This document shows positions 9,509 to 17,930 of a DNA stretch of 64,000 nucleotides, in pieces. A program made the translations under genes and the position numbers. Within the stretch, counting starts at the first letter, position 1. Each line of letters opens with the position of its first letter. This DNA comes from Chromobacterium haemolyticum (GTDB lineage: Bacteria; Pseudomonadota; Gammaproteobacteria; Burkholderiales; Chromobacteriaceae): NCBI RefSeq assembly GCF_002081825.1, contig NZ_MUKU01000003.1, positions 1 to 64,000 of the forward strand. Reading direction: 5' to 3'. A model generated the notes under the pieces. That model was given only the letters and a program-made list of their open reading frames with translations, was not told the origin of the DNA and searched no databases.

Positions 9509-10373
9509 CACTTTGACCCAAGCCCTGCCGCAGCAAGCGGAATCCAGCGCCGCGGAAATGGATGACGACCGCTACGAAGACCAGAGCCTTGGCGCGGAAT
9601 TGACGCGACAAGATATCAATCGCTTCGCCTGGCGCTCCTTGCTGTTGCAGGCGTCCTTCAACTACGAGCGGATGCAGGGCGCGGGATGGTTGTACGGTCT
9701 GATTCCGGCGCTTCGCAAAATTCATACCCACCCAAGGGACTTGGCGCGCGCGATGAAGGGGCATATGGGCTTCTTCAACACCCACCCCTTCCTGGTCACC
9801 TTCGTGATGGGCATCGTCCTGGCGATGGAGCGCTCCAAACAGAGCGTCAACAGCATCCAAAGCGCCAAGATCGCGCTGGGCGCCCCGCTGGGAGGCATCG
9901 GCGACGCGATGTTCTGGCTGACCTTGCTGCCTATCTGCGGAGGCATCGGCGCCGATCTCGCCTTGCAAGGCTCCGCGCTTGGCGCGGTGCTTTTCTTCGC
10001 CTTGTTCAACACCGTGCACTTCGGCCTGCGCTTCTCCCTGGCTCACTACGCCTACCGAATGGGCATCGCGGCGATTCCCTTGATCAAAGCCAACACACTG
10101 AAGGCAGCTCACGCCGCCTCCATCGTCGGCATCACCGTGATCGGCGCCTTGGTCGCCACTTACGTGCGCCTCTCCACCCCCTTGAAAATTACCGCCGGCG
10201 ACGCGGTGATCAAGTTGCAAACCGACGTGATCGACAAGCTGATGCCCGCCTGTCTGCCTCTGGCCTACACCCTGGCGATGTATATGCTGGTGCGCCGCGG
10301 CTGGAGTCCTCTGCGGCTCATCGTCATCACCCTGGCCTTGGGGGTGGCAGGCACCTTTGGCGGCTTCCTCTGA
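9498..10373 (+). CDS. agaD: PTS mannose-family EIID membrane component
   Basis: 291 residues. The soluble N-terminal part is followed by the EIID pattern RSLLLQASFNYERMQGAGW, FFNTHPFLVTFVMGIVLAME and APLGGIGDAMFWLTLLPI, then C-terminal membrane segments. The ATG at 9498 follows AGGAGG at 9483-9488. With EIIC it makes the membrane transporter for the amino sugar. The stop codon is followed at once by a copy of a dispersed repeat, which separates it from the EIIA gene. Confidence 0.88.
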   Translation: MASNTLTQALPQQAESSAAEMDDDRYEDQSLGAELTRQDINRFAWRSLLLQASFNYERMQGAGWLYGLIPALRKIHTHPRDLARAMKGHMGFFNTHPFLVTFVMGIVLAMERSKQSVNSIQSAKIALGAPLGGIGDAMFWLTLLPICGGIGADLALQGSALGAVLFFALFNTVHFGLRFSLAHYAYRMGIAAIPLIKANTLKAAHAASIVGITVIGALVATYVRLSTPLKITAGDAVIKLQTDVIDKLMPACLPLAYTLAMYMLVRRGWSPLRLIVITLALGVAGTFGGFL

Positions 10374-10448
10374 GAACCTGTTTACGATCTACTGCGCGCT
10401 CGAGAGATCGTAAACACCTTCTGAGAACCTGATCAAAATCCGCTGCGC
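10371..10448. repeat. Two direct copies of a GAACCTG...CTGCGC repeat end, with hairpin
   Basis: A motif starting GAACCTG lies right after the agaD stop (10374-10396) and again at 10425-10448; both end in CTGCGC. The same motif bounds the palindromic element at 32297-32445. Between the two copies GTTTACGATCT (10380-10390) can pair with AGATCGTAAAC downstream, giving an intercistronic hairpin that could lower or process the transcript before the EIIA gene. Confidence 0.6.
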
Positions 10449-10526
10449 TTCGGCGACGCCGCTGTCGCCTCAGCACGGCAAAAGCATCCATCCCGGGGCC
10501 TTGACCCCAGCAACCGGAGCAAACCC

Positions 10527-10979
10527 ATGTTGAACGTCATTTTCTGTGGCCATGGCCGCTTCGCCAGCGGCCTGCTCAGCGCCGCCGAACAAATACTGGG
10601 CGAACAGCACAACTGCATCGCCATCGACTTCCCCTCCACCTCGTCCACTGCGCTGTTGGAGCAGCAATGCCGCGACGCGCTCGCTTTACTGGATCATTTG
10701 CAAGGCGTGGTTTTCTTCACCGACCTTCTCGGCGGCACGCCGTTCCGGATCGCCTCCACGCTGGCGGTGCAAAACCGCCATGTGAAAGTGGAAGTGTTGA
10801 CGGGAGTCAATTTGCAATTGGCGGTGGAAATGCTGGGGGAACGTAACGGTGAAAACCTGGAGACCTTCCGCCAGCAAGCGCTGGACTGCGGCCGCCGCGG
10901 TTTGACCAGCCTTGCCGATGAACTGCAGAAACCGAGCAAGCCGCGTTGGCTGGATGGCGCCCCCGGCGCCGGCATCTGA
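10527..10979 (+). CDS. agaF: PTS mannose-family EIIA component
   Basis: 150 residues; the phosphate acceptor is His9 in VIFCGHGRFASGL, and the second family signature is FFTDLLGGTPFRIAS. It receives phosphate from HPr and donates it to EIIB. The ATG at 10527 follows CCGGAG. The start is 153 bases after agaD, the largest gap inside the operon, occupied by the repeat. It lies 28 bases before the deacetylase gene. Confidence 0.88.
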   Translation: MLNVIFCGHGRFASGLLSAAEQILGEQHNCIAIDFPSTSSTALLEQQCRDALALLDHLQGVVFFTDLLGGTPFRIASTLAVQNRHVKVEVLTGVNLQLAVEMLGERNGENLETFRQQALDCGRRGLTSLADELQKPSKPRWLDGAPGAGI

Positions 10980-11007
10980 ACCCCGCCCGCGCCTGCCGGA
11001 GACCAAT

Positions 11008-12165
11008 ATGATCAACCTCATCCGCGCCCGCCGCTTATTGACCGAGCAAGGCTGGCGGGAGCACCAGCTTCTTGTTCACGAGGATGGCGTCATTACGGCG
11101 ATAGAAGCGATTCCGCCCGACGATGAACAGCGCGACGCCGAGTGGCTGGTCCCGGCCCTGATCGATACCCATGTGCATGGCGGACGGGGCGTCGACGTGA
11201 TGGATTGCCGCGCCTCCTCGCTGCGCGTGCTGTCGGCGGCCAAGGCCGATGAAGGCGTGGGCGCTTTTTTGGCCACCACCGTCACCGCCCCGCTGCCCGA
11301 ATTGGAACAAGTGCTGGCCTTGATCGCGGACGTCCGCCATGAAACGCCGCCCGGGGCGGAAATACTGGGCAGCTATCTGGAAGGTCCCTACTTTACCCCC
11401 CGCCACAAAGGGGCTCACGAAGAGCGCTGGTTTCGAGAATTGGACATCGCGGAGCTCTCCCGCCTGATCGATTGCGCGGCCGGCTCGCTCAAGGTAGTGG
11501 CCCTGGCGCCGGAAAAACCTCAGGCCATCGCCGCCATCCATTACCTGAGCGCGTTGAACGTGCGGGTCATGCTGGGACACTCCGGCGCCGACTACGCCGC
11601 CACCCAAGCCGCGCTGGACGCCGGCGCGGCCGGCCTTGTGCACTGTTTCAACGGCATGAGCGGCCTGCATCATCGCGCGCCGGGCATGGCCGGCGCGGGT
11701 TTGGCCCATCCCAAAGCCTGGCTGGAGCTGATCGCCGACGGCCACCATGTCCACCCCGCTGTTTTGCGAATATGCCGCTGCTGCGCCGGCGAACGCCTGC
11801 TGCTGATCACCGACGCGATGCGCGCAGCCGGCATGCCGGACGGCGCTTACGAACTGGCCGGCAGCATGGTGGAAATGCGGGAAGGCATTGTGCGAACAGC
11901 CTGCGGCAGTTTGGCCGGCAGCACCCTGGGATTGCTGGATGCCGTGCGCAATATGGTGGAGCTGGCCGGCGCTGACTTGGCTTCCGCTATCAAAATGGCT
12001 TCCCTGCACCCTGCACGGCTATTGGGCATGGACCATGAGTTGGGATCCCTGACGATAGGCAAACGCGCCAATGTGCTGGCGCTGGACGCCCGGATGCAAC
12101 TGCAGGCGCTATGGGTTCGGGGCCGCCAAGTGAGAGGCAAGATATCCGCCCCGGTTTCAGCGTGA
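11008..12165 (+). CDS. agaA: N-acetylgalactosamine/glucosamine-6-phosphate deacetylase
   Basis: 385-residue amidohydrolase of the NagA/AgaA family. Metal and active-site motifs in order: DTHVHGGRGVDVMD, the acidic LEGPYFTPRHKGAHEE segment, MLGHSGADYAAT, GLVHCFNGMSG and the catalytic aspartate in LLITDAMRAAG. Start at 11008 (GGAG ten bases upstream) is preferred over the frame opening at 10912, which lies inside agaF. It removes acetate from the phosphorylated amino sugar to give the AgaS substrate. GalNAc-6-P specificity is inferred from the cluster; GlcNAc-6-P cannot be excluded from sequence alone. Confidence 0.85.
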   Translation: MINLIRARRLLTEQGWREHQLLVHEDGVITAIEAIPPDDEQRDAEWLVPALIDTHVHGGRGVDVMDCRASSLRVLSAAKADEGVGAFLATTVTAPLPELEQVLALIADVRHETPPGAEILGSYLEGPYFTPRHKGAHEERWFRELDIAELSRLIDCAAGSLKVVALAPEKPQAIAAIHYLSALNVRVMLGHSGADYAATQAALDAGAAGLVHCFNGMSGLHHRAPGMAGAGLAHPKAWLELIADGHHVHPAVLRICRCCAGERLLLITDAMRAAGMPDGAYELAGSMVEMREGIVRTACGSLAGSTLGLLDAVRNMVELAGADLASAIKMASLHPARLLGMDHELGSLTIGKRANVLALDARMQLQALWVRGRQVRGKISAPVSA

Positions 12166-12282
12166 GCCGCGAAATGCGCGGATAGAAAAACAAGAAGGAT
12201 GCGGGGCCGCATCTTGTCGTTGCTTGACCTTCCGTTTCAACACCAAGGTTCTTGACTATCGCAAGCCCATAAAGGAATCGAC

Positions 12283-14070
12283 ATGTCCAGCATACTCTCC
12301 CGTTGCCGCCTGCTGCCCATTCTGGCGCTCCCCTGGTGCAGCCTGGCCGCTCAAGCGCAGCTCTTGGCGCCGCTGCCTCCCATGGGCTTCAATAACTGGG
12401 CCAGGTTTCAGTGCACGCCGCAAAAACCGCTAGACGGCTCCAACCCGGCGGCCTACTCCTTCCAGCGCTTCATGGAGGACCAAGGCCGGGCGCTGCACGA
12501 CTCCGGCTTGAGCGCGGCCGGCTACAAAACCGTTGTGGTCGACGACTGCTGGATGATGCGCAACTCACAGGGCTACCTGCACGGCAACCCCAAGTGGTCC
12601 GGCACTCAACAGCCTGGCTTTGATTATGAGCTGACGGCCTATATGAACACCCTGCACAATCTTGGCCTGCTGGGCGGCGTATACAACACCGCCGGCGCCA
12701 AAACCTGCCAAGGGCAAGCGGCCGGCGCGCAAGGACATCAACAAGCCGACGCCAACTCTTACGCGGCCTGGGGCGTGGATTTTCTCAAGCTGGACAACTG
12801 CGGCGCTGAAGGCGGCGTGTCCCTGGAAACACTGGATAAGCAGATGCAGGCGGCGCTGAAAAACGTCAGCCGGCCCATTGTGTTCGATCCCTCCTTGCCG
12901 GCGGGTCAATACCCTCAATCCCCCGCCAAATACACTGCGCTGGCACTGGCCAAGCAACTTGGCCAGATGTGGCGGGTGGGGCCGGACATCAAGATCACAC
13001 ATGATTCGGCGCCCCCGGTTTCTCCTTGGGATTCCAAGGAGGCGGGTTATGAAATCGGCGTCTATCAAAGCTACGACAGCACCATCGCCTTGTCGCGCTA
13101 TGTCGGCCCCGGCAGTTGGAACGACGCCGACCAACTGATGCTGGGTGACAACGGCCTGTCCACCAGTGAAGAAAGAAGCCAAATGGGCCTATGGTCCATC
13201 ATGGGCGCGCCTCTGTTCATCAGCGCGGACGTCCGCAAAATGGTCAACCCTCAAACCGCCCACCTCAAGGATTCGCTCGCCATCTTGAGCAATCAGCGCG
13301 TGATCGCGGTCAATCAGGACCCCTTGGGCGCCGGCGGTTACCGCGTGCTGCGCGACAATCCCGCCAGCAACGCCGGCTTCGACGTCGTCGTCAAACCCTT
13401 GAAGGACGGCAGCCTGGCCGCCTTGGTCTTGAACAAGAACGCTAGCGAACAAGCCTATACCTTGAATCTGGCCGCATTGGGCCTGGCTCCCACCGCCAAC
13501 GGCGCTTACACCGTGCACCACCTGTGGACCGGGGCAAGCCAGTCCTCGGTGAAGGCCGTGACGATGCGGATCGCTCCCCACGACAATATGATGCTCAGAA
13601 TCGTAGGCGGCGGCGCGCTGACCCCCACCGGTCAGATTCAGACGACTCAGCCCGGCTTTGATGTGGCCGCCAAGTGCTTATCGGTTGCGGGCGCGGCCAA
13701 GTCCGGCGCGGGCATCGTCATCGACACTTGCTCTAACTCGCCCATGCAGCAATGGCAACGGCAGAGCAACGGCAACATCAAACTCTTGGGGGCCAAACTC
13801 TGCTTGTCCGCCAACGCGACGGCAGGCCCCGGACCGCTCAACGCCTCCACTCAACAATGGGCCAAGCTGGATGCCTGCGATGCGAATGACCCGAAACAAG
13901 TCTTCGCCTACACCATGACCGGCAATCTGAAAAACAGCCAAGGTTGTCTGGATGTTTTCCAAGGAGCGGTTTCCGTTGCGGGAACACCTGTCGAGGTTTA
14001 TCGCTGCGCGGCGGAGACGGCCCCGCAAGTCAACCAGATCTGGTCCGCGCCTCACGGCGCCAAGCTGTAA
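12283..14070 (+). CDS. Secreted GH27 alpha-N-acetylgalactosaminidase/alpha-galactosidase with ricin-type lectin domain
   Basis: 595 residues. A signal peptide ends near residue 26 (SLAAQAQ). The GH27 domain (about 30-450) has the nucleophile Asp171 in DFLKLDNCG and the probable acid/base Asp235 in MWRVGPDI, plus GPGSWNDADQL. The loop SLPAG (Ser204, Ala207) aligns with the Ser/Ala pair that gives human NAGA its GalNAc preference, where alpha-galactosidase A has Glu/Leu. The last 140 residues form a ricin B-like beta-trefoil (CBM13) with repeated QQW-type motifs. AAAGGA lies seven bases before the ATG. Downstream of the PTS genes, it would free terminal sugar from glycans for uptake. Confidence 0.85.
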   Translation: MSSILSRCRLLPILALPWCSLAAQAQLLAPLPPMGFNNWARFQCTPQKPLDGSNPAAYSFQRFMEDQGRALHDSGLSAAGYKTVVVDDCWMMRNSQGYLHGNPKWSGTQQPGFDYELTAYMNTLHNLGLLGGVYNTAGAKTCQGQAAGAQGHQQADANSYAAWGVDFLKLDNCGAEGGVSLETLDKQMQAALKNVSRPIVFDPSLPAGQYPQSPAKYTALALAKQLGQMWRVGPDIKITHDSAPPVSPWDSKEAGYEIGVYQSYDSTIALSRYVGPGSWNDADQLMLGDNGLSTSEERSQMGLWSIMGAPLFISADVRKMVNPQTAHLKDSLAILSNQRVIAVNQDPLGAGGYRVLRDNPASNAGFDVVVKPLKDGSLAALVLNKNASEQAYTLNLAALGLAPTANGAYTVHHLWTGASQSSVKAVTMRIAPHDNMMLRIVGGGALTPTGQIQTTQPGFDVAAKCLSVAGAAKSGAGIVIDTCSNSPMQQWQRQSNGNIKLLGAKLCLSANATAGPGPLNASTQQWAKLDACDANDPKQVFAYTMTGNLKNSQGCLDVFQGAVSVAGTPVEVYRCAAETAPQVNQIWSAPHGAKL

Positions 14071-14083
14071 GCACTCGCCTAAC

Positions 14084-14152
14084 GTCTCGTAAGCAAGAGC
14101 GAGACAAAGCAAAAACCACTGAAAAAGCGCGGCTGGCCTGCCTTGGCAGGCC
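14084..14152. terminator. Two hairpins between convergent genes
   Basis: GTCTCG (14084-14089) pairs with CGAGAC (14100-14105), just after the GH27 stop. GGCCTGCC (14135-14142) pairs with GGCAGGCC (14145-14152) and, read on the minus strand, is followed within eight bases by a run of five T (from 14117-14125), fitting an intrinsic terminator for the minus-strand regulator. Activity on the plus strand is less certain. Confidence 0.55.
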
Positions 14153-14161
14153 ATGCCCGTT

Positions 14162-15973
14162 CTATCCCGGCGTCTGCTTGCGCCGACGGTACACCGTGCT
14201 GCGCGCCACGCCCAACTCCGCCGCCGCGCGGCTGACATTGCCCTGGCAGCGCGCCAGCGTCCGCTCGATCAACTCGTCGCGGCCAACCGTCAACGTAGGG
14301 GAAGCTCGGAACGCATCGACTCGGCAGCTGGCCGGCAGCTCTTCCACCCCCAGTTCCGCGCCGTCGTCGGCCAGGGCCAGCATGGTGCGCAAGGCGCTGT
14401 ACAACTGGCGCGCGTTGCCAGGCCAGTTGCAGGTCAGCAAGGCTGCCCGCAGCGGTCCGCCCAAGCGCACGCCGCGTTGTTCCGCGCCCAGTTCGTCCCA
14501 CATCTCGTCGATCAGGCGCGGCAGGTCGGCGCGCTCGCGCAAGGGCGGCAGCCGCACTGGGTAGTCCTGCAAGCGATAGAACAGATCGGCGCGGAACTCG
14601 CCGGTCGCCGTCATCGCCGCCAGGTCGCGATGGGTGGCGCAAATCAGCGCGAAGTCCACCGCATGCGTCTGACCGCCGCCCAAGGGGGTAACCTCGCGCT
14701 GCTGCAAGACTCGCAGCAAGCGCGCCTGCATCGCCGCCGGCATGTCCCCCACTTCGTCCAGGAACAGCACGCCGCCGCCGGCTTCGCGCAGCTTGCCCGC
14801 CATGCCCTTGCGCCTCGCGCCGGTGAAGGCGCCCTCCTCGTAGCCGAACAGCTCCGATTCGATCAGCGCCTCCGGTATCGCCGCGCAGTTGACGGCGACG
14901 AAGGGGCCGCGGCCGCGCCGGCTGGCGGCATGCAAAGCGCGGGCGAACACCTCCTTGCCCACGCCGGTTTCGCCCTGCAGCAATACCGGGATATCGGCGT
15001 TCAACACTTTGACGGCGCGTTGCAAGGCGGCAGAGGTCCGCGCCGCCGCCTCGGCCTTGGGCGCAGGCCGTTCAGCCAAGGCCTTGCGCGCCGGCGGCGT
15101 GATGTGCAGATGAAAATGCTGGCCGCGCCGGCTAAGCCGCGTCCGCAAGCCGTCGGCCGGTTGCAGCTCGCCGTCGAACAGCTGGCCGAAGCGCATCCGG
15201 CCCAGGTCCGCCCAAACCAGGCCCAGCCAGGCCAGCGCGCAGCTGTTGGCCTCTATCAGCACCTCGTCGGCGAAGACCAGCACGCCTTCGCGCGGCGACC
15301 CCAGCAAAGCGTGGTTCAAATGGAAGCGCACCAGCCAATGCCCGGCGGCCGATCGCGCCAGCCAACGGTGTTCGATCTGGCGCGCGGCCAGCCGCACCAG
15401 GCCCAAGGCGTGCGCGTCATGGGCGCGCGCGTCGCTGCTGATATTGAGCGCGCCGGCCAGGCGGCCGTTAGGCGCGAAAATGGGCGCGGCCGAGCAGGAA
15501 ATCCCCCCGTTGCTAGCCAGATAATGTTCCCCGCCGTTGACCTGCACCGCCGCGCCCAAGGCCAGAGCGGTGCCGATGGCGTTGGTGCCTCGGTCCCGCT
15601 CGCCCCAGGCCATGCCGGGCAGCAAGGCCACCTGTTCCGCCTTGGGCAAAAAGCCGGGGCAGCCGGCGGCATTGAGAATCACGCCGTCGGCGTCGCTGAG
15701 CAGCACAATGCCGCGGCGGTCGATGACTTGCTCCCCCAGCCCGTCCAGCTCGGGCTGAGCCAGCCGCAGCAGCAGGCCGTTGGCCTCGCGCAGCGCGTTC
15801 AACGCCGCGCCTTCCAGGCCGTCTTCTTGCCACGCGGCCTGCGGCGGCAAGGCTTGTTGCCGGCAGCGCTGCCAAGACTGGGCGATTTCGCCCCTGAGCC
15901 CCGCCGGCGCCAGCCCTTGCTGGAAGAAACTGCGCCGCGCCCGTTCCACGGGCAAAGCGATGGGATGATCCAT
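14162..15973 (-). CDS. Sigma-54-dependent activator, AcoR-like
   Basis: 603 residues. An N-terminal GAF-type sensor region (about 20-290), AAA+ sigma-54 interaction domain (about 300-530) with Walker [16 protein letters not shown] and the GAFTGA loop ([12 protein letters not shown]), and a C-terminal Fis-type helix-turn-helix ([20 protein letters not shown]). The start at 15973 is preferred to 16024 because GGAGGGAG lies a few bases before it. It diverges from an aldehyde dehydrogenase with a sigma-54 promoter, so it most likely activates that gene in response to an aldehyde, alcohol or acetoin-like compound; the inducer is unknown. Confidence 0.87.
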   Translation of the reverse strand: MDHPIALPVERARRSFFQQGLAPAGLRGEIAQSWQRCRQQALPPQAAWQEDGLEGAALNALREANGLLLRLAQPELDGLGEQVIDRRGIVLLSDADGVILNAAGCPGFLPKAEQVALLPGMAWGERDRGTNAIGTALALGAAVQVNGGEHYLASNGGISCSAAPIFAPNGRLAGALNISSDARAHDAHALGLVRLAARQIEHRWLARSAAGHWLVRFHLNHALLGSPREGVLVFADEVLIEANSCALAWLGLVWADLGRMRFGQLFDGELQPADGLRTRLSRRGQHFHLHITPPARKALAERPAPKAEAAARTSAALQRAVKVLNADIPVLLQGETGVGKEVFARALHAASRRGRGPFVAVNCAAIPEALIESELFGYEEGAFTGARRKGMAGKLREAGGGVLFLDEVGDMPAAMQARLLRVLQQREVTPLGGGQTHAVDFALICATHRDLAAMTATGEFRADLFYRLQDYPVRLPPLRERADLPRLIDEMWDELGAEQRGVRLGGPLRAALLTCNWPGNARQLYSALRTMLALADDGAELGVEELPASCRVDAFRASPTLTVGRDELIERTLARCQGNVSRAAAELGVARSTVYRRRKQTPG

Positions 15974-16115
15974 GGTGAACTCCCTCCGGACATGAAAGCC
16001 GGCGCAAGGTCTCGCAAGTGCCACGAGACAGAACGAAAACGGTTGCGGCGGCGGATGAACCCGCGCGTCACCTTAACATGCGGCGCGCCGGGGCCGGCGT
16101 CGCATCGAGCGCGAC

Positions 16116-16258
16116 ACTGTAGCGTTTTGCAACAGTTTGCGCCGCGTCCAATGGGACAGGTGGCCCGCCTGGCGCTGACCGCGCCATGCCGCGCCGCAAT
16201 GCGTGAGCCGCAGAATAGCCGCATAAGTTAGCTATGCCGTGTTTTGCACCGCAACACG
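16116..16258 (+). promoter_or_regulatory. Putative activator-binding dyads upstream of aldehyde dehydrogenase
   Basis: Two imperfect dyads share the core GTTTTGCA: ACTGT (16116-16120) with ACAGT (16132-16136), and CGTGTT (16238-16243) with AACACG (16253-16258). The cores are at 16124-16131 and 16241-16248. Their place upstream of a -24/-12 promoter suits enhancer sites for the divergent AcoR-like protein; this is inference. Confidence 0.4.
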
Positions 16259-16276
16259 CGCTCCTGACCTCCGCCC

Positions 16277-16293
16277 TTGGCACGCTTTCTGCT
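16277..16293 (+). promoter_or_regulatory. Sigma-54 (-24/-12) promoter
   Basis: TTGGCACG, four bases, then CTGCT. The GG (16279-16280) and GC (16291-16292) are exactly 12 bases apart, as RpoN promoters require, and the -24 box is a perfect match. The promoter points toward the aldehyde dehydrogenase, whose ATG is 55 bases further on. Confidence 0.82.
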
Positions 16294-16347
16294 GAACAAT
16301 AGCCGCCGCCGCGCGGCAACCGGCCTATTCATAACAGGAGAAACACC

Positions 16348-17868
16348 ATGCGTTACGCTCACCCCGGCACGCCCGGCGCGCTGATCGCCTTCAAGCCCCG
16401 CTACGGCAACTATATCGGCGGCGAGTTCACGCCTCCAGTCAACGGTCAGCATTTCACCACCACCTCGCCGGTCAACGGCCAGCCCATCGCCGAGTTTCCG
16501 CGCTCCGACGCCACCGACATCGACAAGGCGCTGGACGCCGCCCACGCCGCCGCCGACGCTTGGGGCCAGACCTCCGCGCAACAGCGTTCCTATCTGTTGC
16601 TGCAGATCGCGGACCGCATCGAGGCCAATCTGGAAGTGCTGGCCGTCACCGAAACCTGGGACAACGGCAAGCCTGTTCGCGAGACGCTGAACGCGGACAT
16701 CCCGCTGGCCGCCGATCACTTCCGCTACTTCGCCGGCTGCATCCGCGCCCAAGAGGGCACGGCGGCGGAGATAGACCACAACACCATGGCTTACCACATC
16801 CACGAGCCCTTGGGCGTGGTGGGCCAGATCATCCCGTGGAACTTCCCCATCCTGATGGCCGCGTGGAAACTGGCGCCGGCCCTGGCCGCCGGCAACTGCG
16901 TGGTGCTGAAACCGGCGGAACAAACGCCGCTGGGCATTGCCGTGCTGATGGAAGTGATAGGCGATCTGCTGCCGCCGGGCGTGATCAACGTGGTTCACGG
17001 CTTCGGCAAGGAAGCCGGCCAGGCGCTGGCCACCAGCAAGCGCATCGCCAAGATCGCCTTCACCGGCTCCACCCCGGTGGGCCGCCACATCCTGCAATGC
17101 GCGGCGGAGAACATCATCCCGTCCACCGTGGAGTTGGGCGGCAAATCGCCCAATATCTTCTTCGAAGACATCATGCAGGCGGAGCCGTCCTTCATCGAAA
17201 AAGCAGCCGAGGGCCTGGTGCTGGCTTTCTTCAACCAGGGCGAAGTCTGCACCTGCCCGTCGCGCGCGCTGGTGCAGGAATCCATCTACCCGGCCTTCAT
17301 GGCCGAGGTCATGAAGAAGGTAGCGGCGATCAAGCGCGGGGATCCGCTGGACACCGACACCATGGTGGGCGCCCAGGCGTCGCAGCAGCAGTTCGACAAA
17401 ATCCTGTCCTACCTGGACATCGCGCGCCAGGAAGGCGCCGAGGTGCTGAGCGGCGGCAAGCTGGAGCCGTTGGAAGGCGGGCTGGCGCAAGGCTATTACA
17501 TCCAGCCCACCTTGTTGAAGGGCAATAACAAGATGCGGGTGTTCCAGGAGGAGATCTTCGGCCCGGTGGTCAGCATCGCCACCTTCAAGGACGAGGCGGA
17601 GGCCATCGCCATCGCCAACGACACCGAGTTCGGCCTGGGCGCCGGCGTGTGGACCCATGACATCAACCGCGCCTACCGCGTTGGCCGCGCGATCAAGGCC
17701 GGCCGGGTATGGACCAACTGCTATCACCTCTACCCGGCCCACGCGGCCTTCGGCGGTTACAAGAAGTCCGGCATCGGCCGAGAAACCCACAAACGCGCGC
17801 TCGACCATTACCAGCAGACCAAGAACCTGCTGGTGAGCTTTGACGGCAAGCCGCTGGGTTTCTTCTAG
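16348..17868 (+). CDS. NAD-dependent aldehyde dehydrogenase (ExaC/AcoD-like)
   Basis: 506 residues, the length and pattern of acetaldehyde dehydrogenases of the ExaC/AcoD group. The cofactor and active-site motifs are [22 protein letters not shown], the catalytic glutamate Glu262 in [10 protein letters not shown] and the nucleophile Cys301 in [11 protein letters not shown]. An AGGAG-like site precedes the ATG. Oxidises short aliphatic aldehydes to acids in the cytoplasm. Regulation by the divergent sigma-54 activator is supported by the promoter at 16277. Confidence 0.9.
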   Translation: MRYAHPGTPGALIAFKPRYGNYIGGEFTPPVNGQHFTTTSPVNGQPIAEFPRSDATDIDKALDAAHAAADAWGQTSAQQRSYLLLQIADRIEANLEVLAVTETWDNGKPVRETLNADIPLAADHFRYFAGCIRAQEGTAAEIDHNTMAYHIHEPLGVVGQIIPWNFPILMAAWKLAPALAAGNCVVLKPAEQTPLGIAVLMEVIGDLLPPGVINVVHGFGKEAGQALATSKRIAKIAFTGSTPVGRHILQCAAENIIPSTVELGGKSPNIFFEDIMQAEPSFIEKAAEGLVLAFFNQGEVCTCPSRALVQESIYPAFMAEVMKKVAAIKRGDPLDTDTMVGAQASQQQFDKILSYLDIARQEGAEVLSGGKLEPLEGGLAQGYYIQPTLLKGNNKMRVFQEEIFGPVVSIATFKDEAEAIAIANDTEFGLGAGVWTHDINRAYRVGRAIKAGRVWTNCYHLYPAHAAFGGYKKSGIGRETHKRALDHYQQTKNLLVSFDGKPLGFF

Positions 17869-17881
17869 TCCTTCCACCAAT

Positions 17882-17915
17882 GAAAAAGGCGGAGCCGATC
17901 AGCCCCGCCTTTTTC
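17882..17915. terminator. Bidirectional intrinsic terminator
   Basis: GAAAAAGGCGG (17882-17892) pairs perfectly with CCGCCTTTTTC (17905-17915). The A-run on one side and the T-run on the other make it work in both directions, ending the aldehyde dehydrogenase and the convergent phospholipase transcripts. Confidence 0.85.
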
Positions 17916-17930
17916 ATTCGCGCCATCCGT

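Noticed and set aside
14153-16231. 692-codon plus-strand frame
   Set aside because: Antisense shadow of the sigma-54 activator, which has complete AAA+ and helix-turn-helix motifs.
16228-17880. 550-codon minus-strand frame
   Set aside because: Antisense shadow of the aldehyde dehydrogenase; the composition is Gly/Arg/His-rich without domains.
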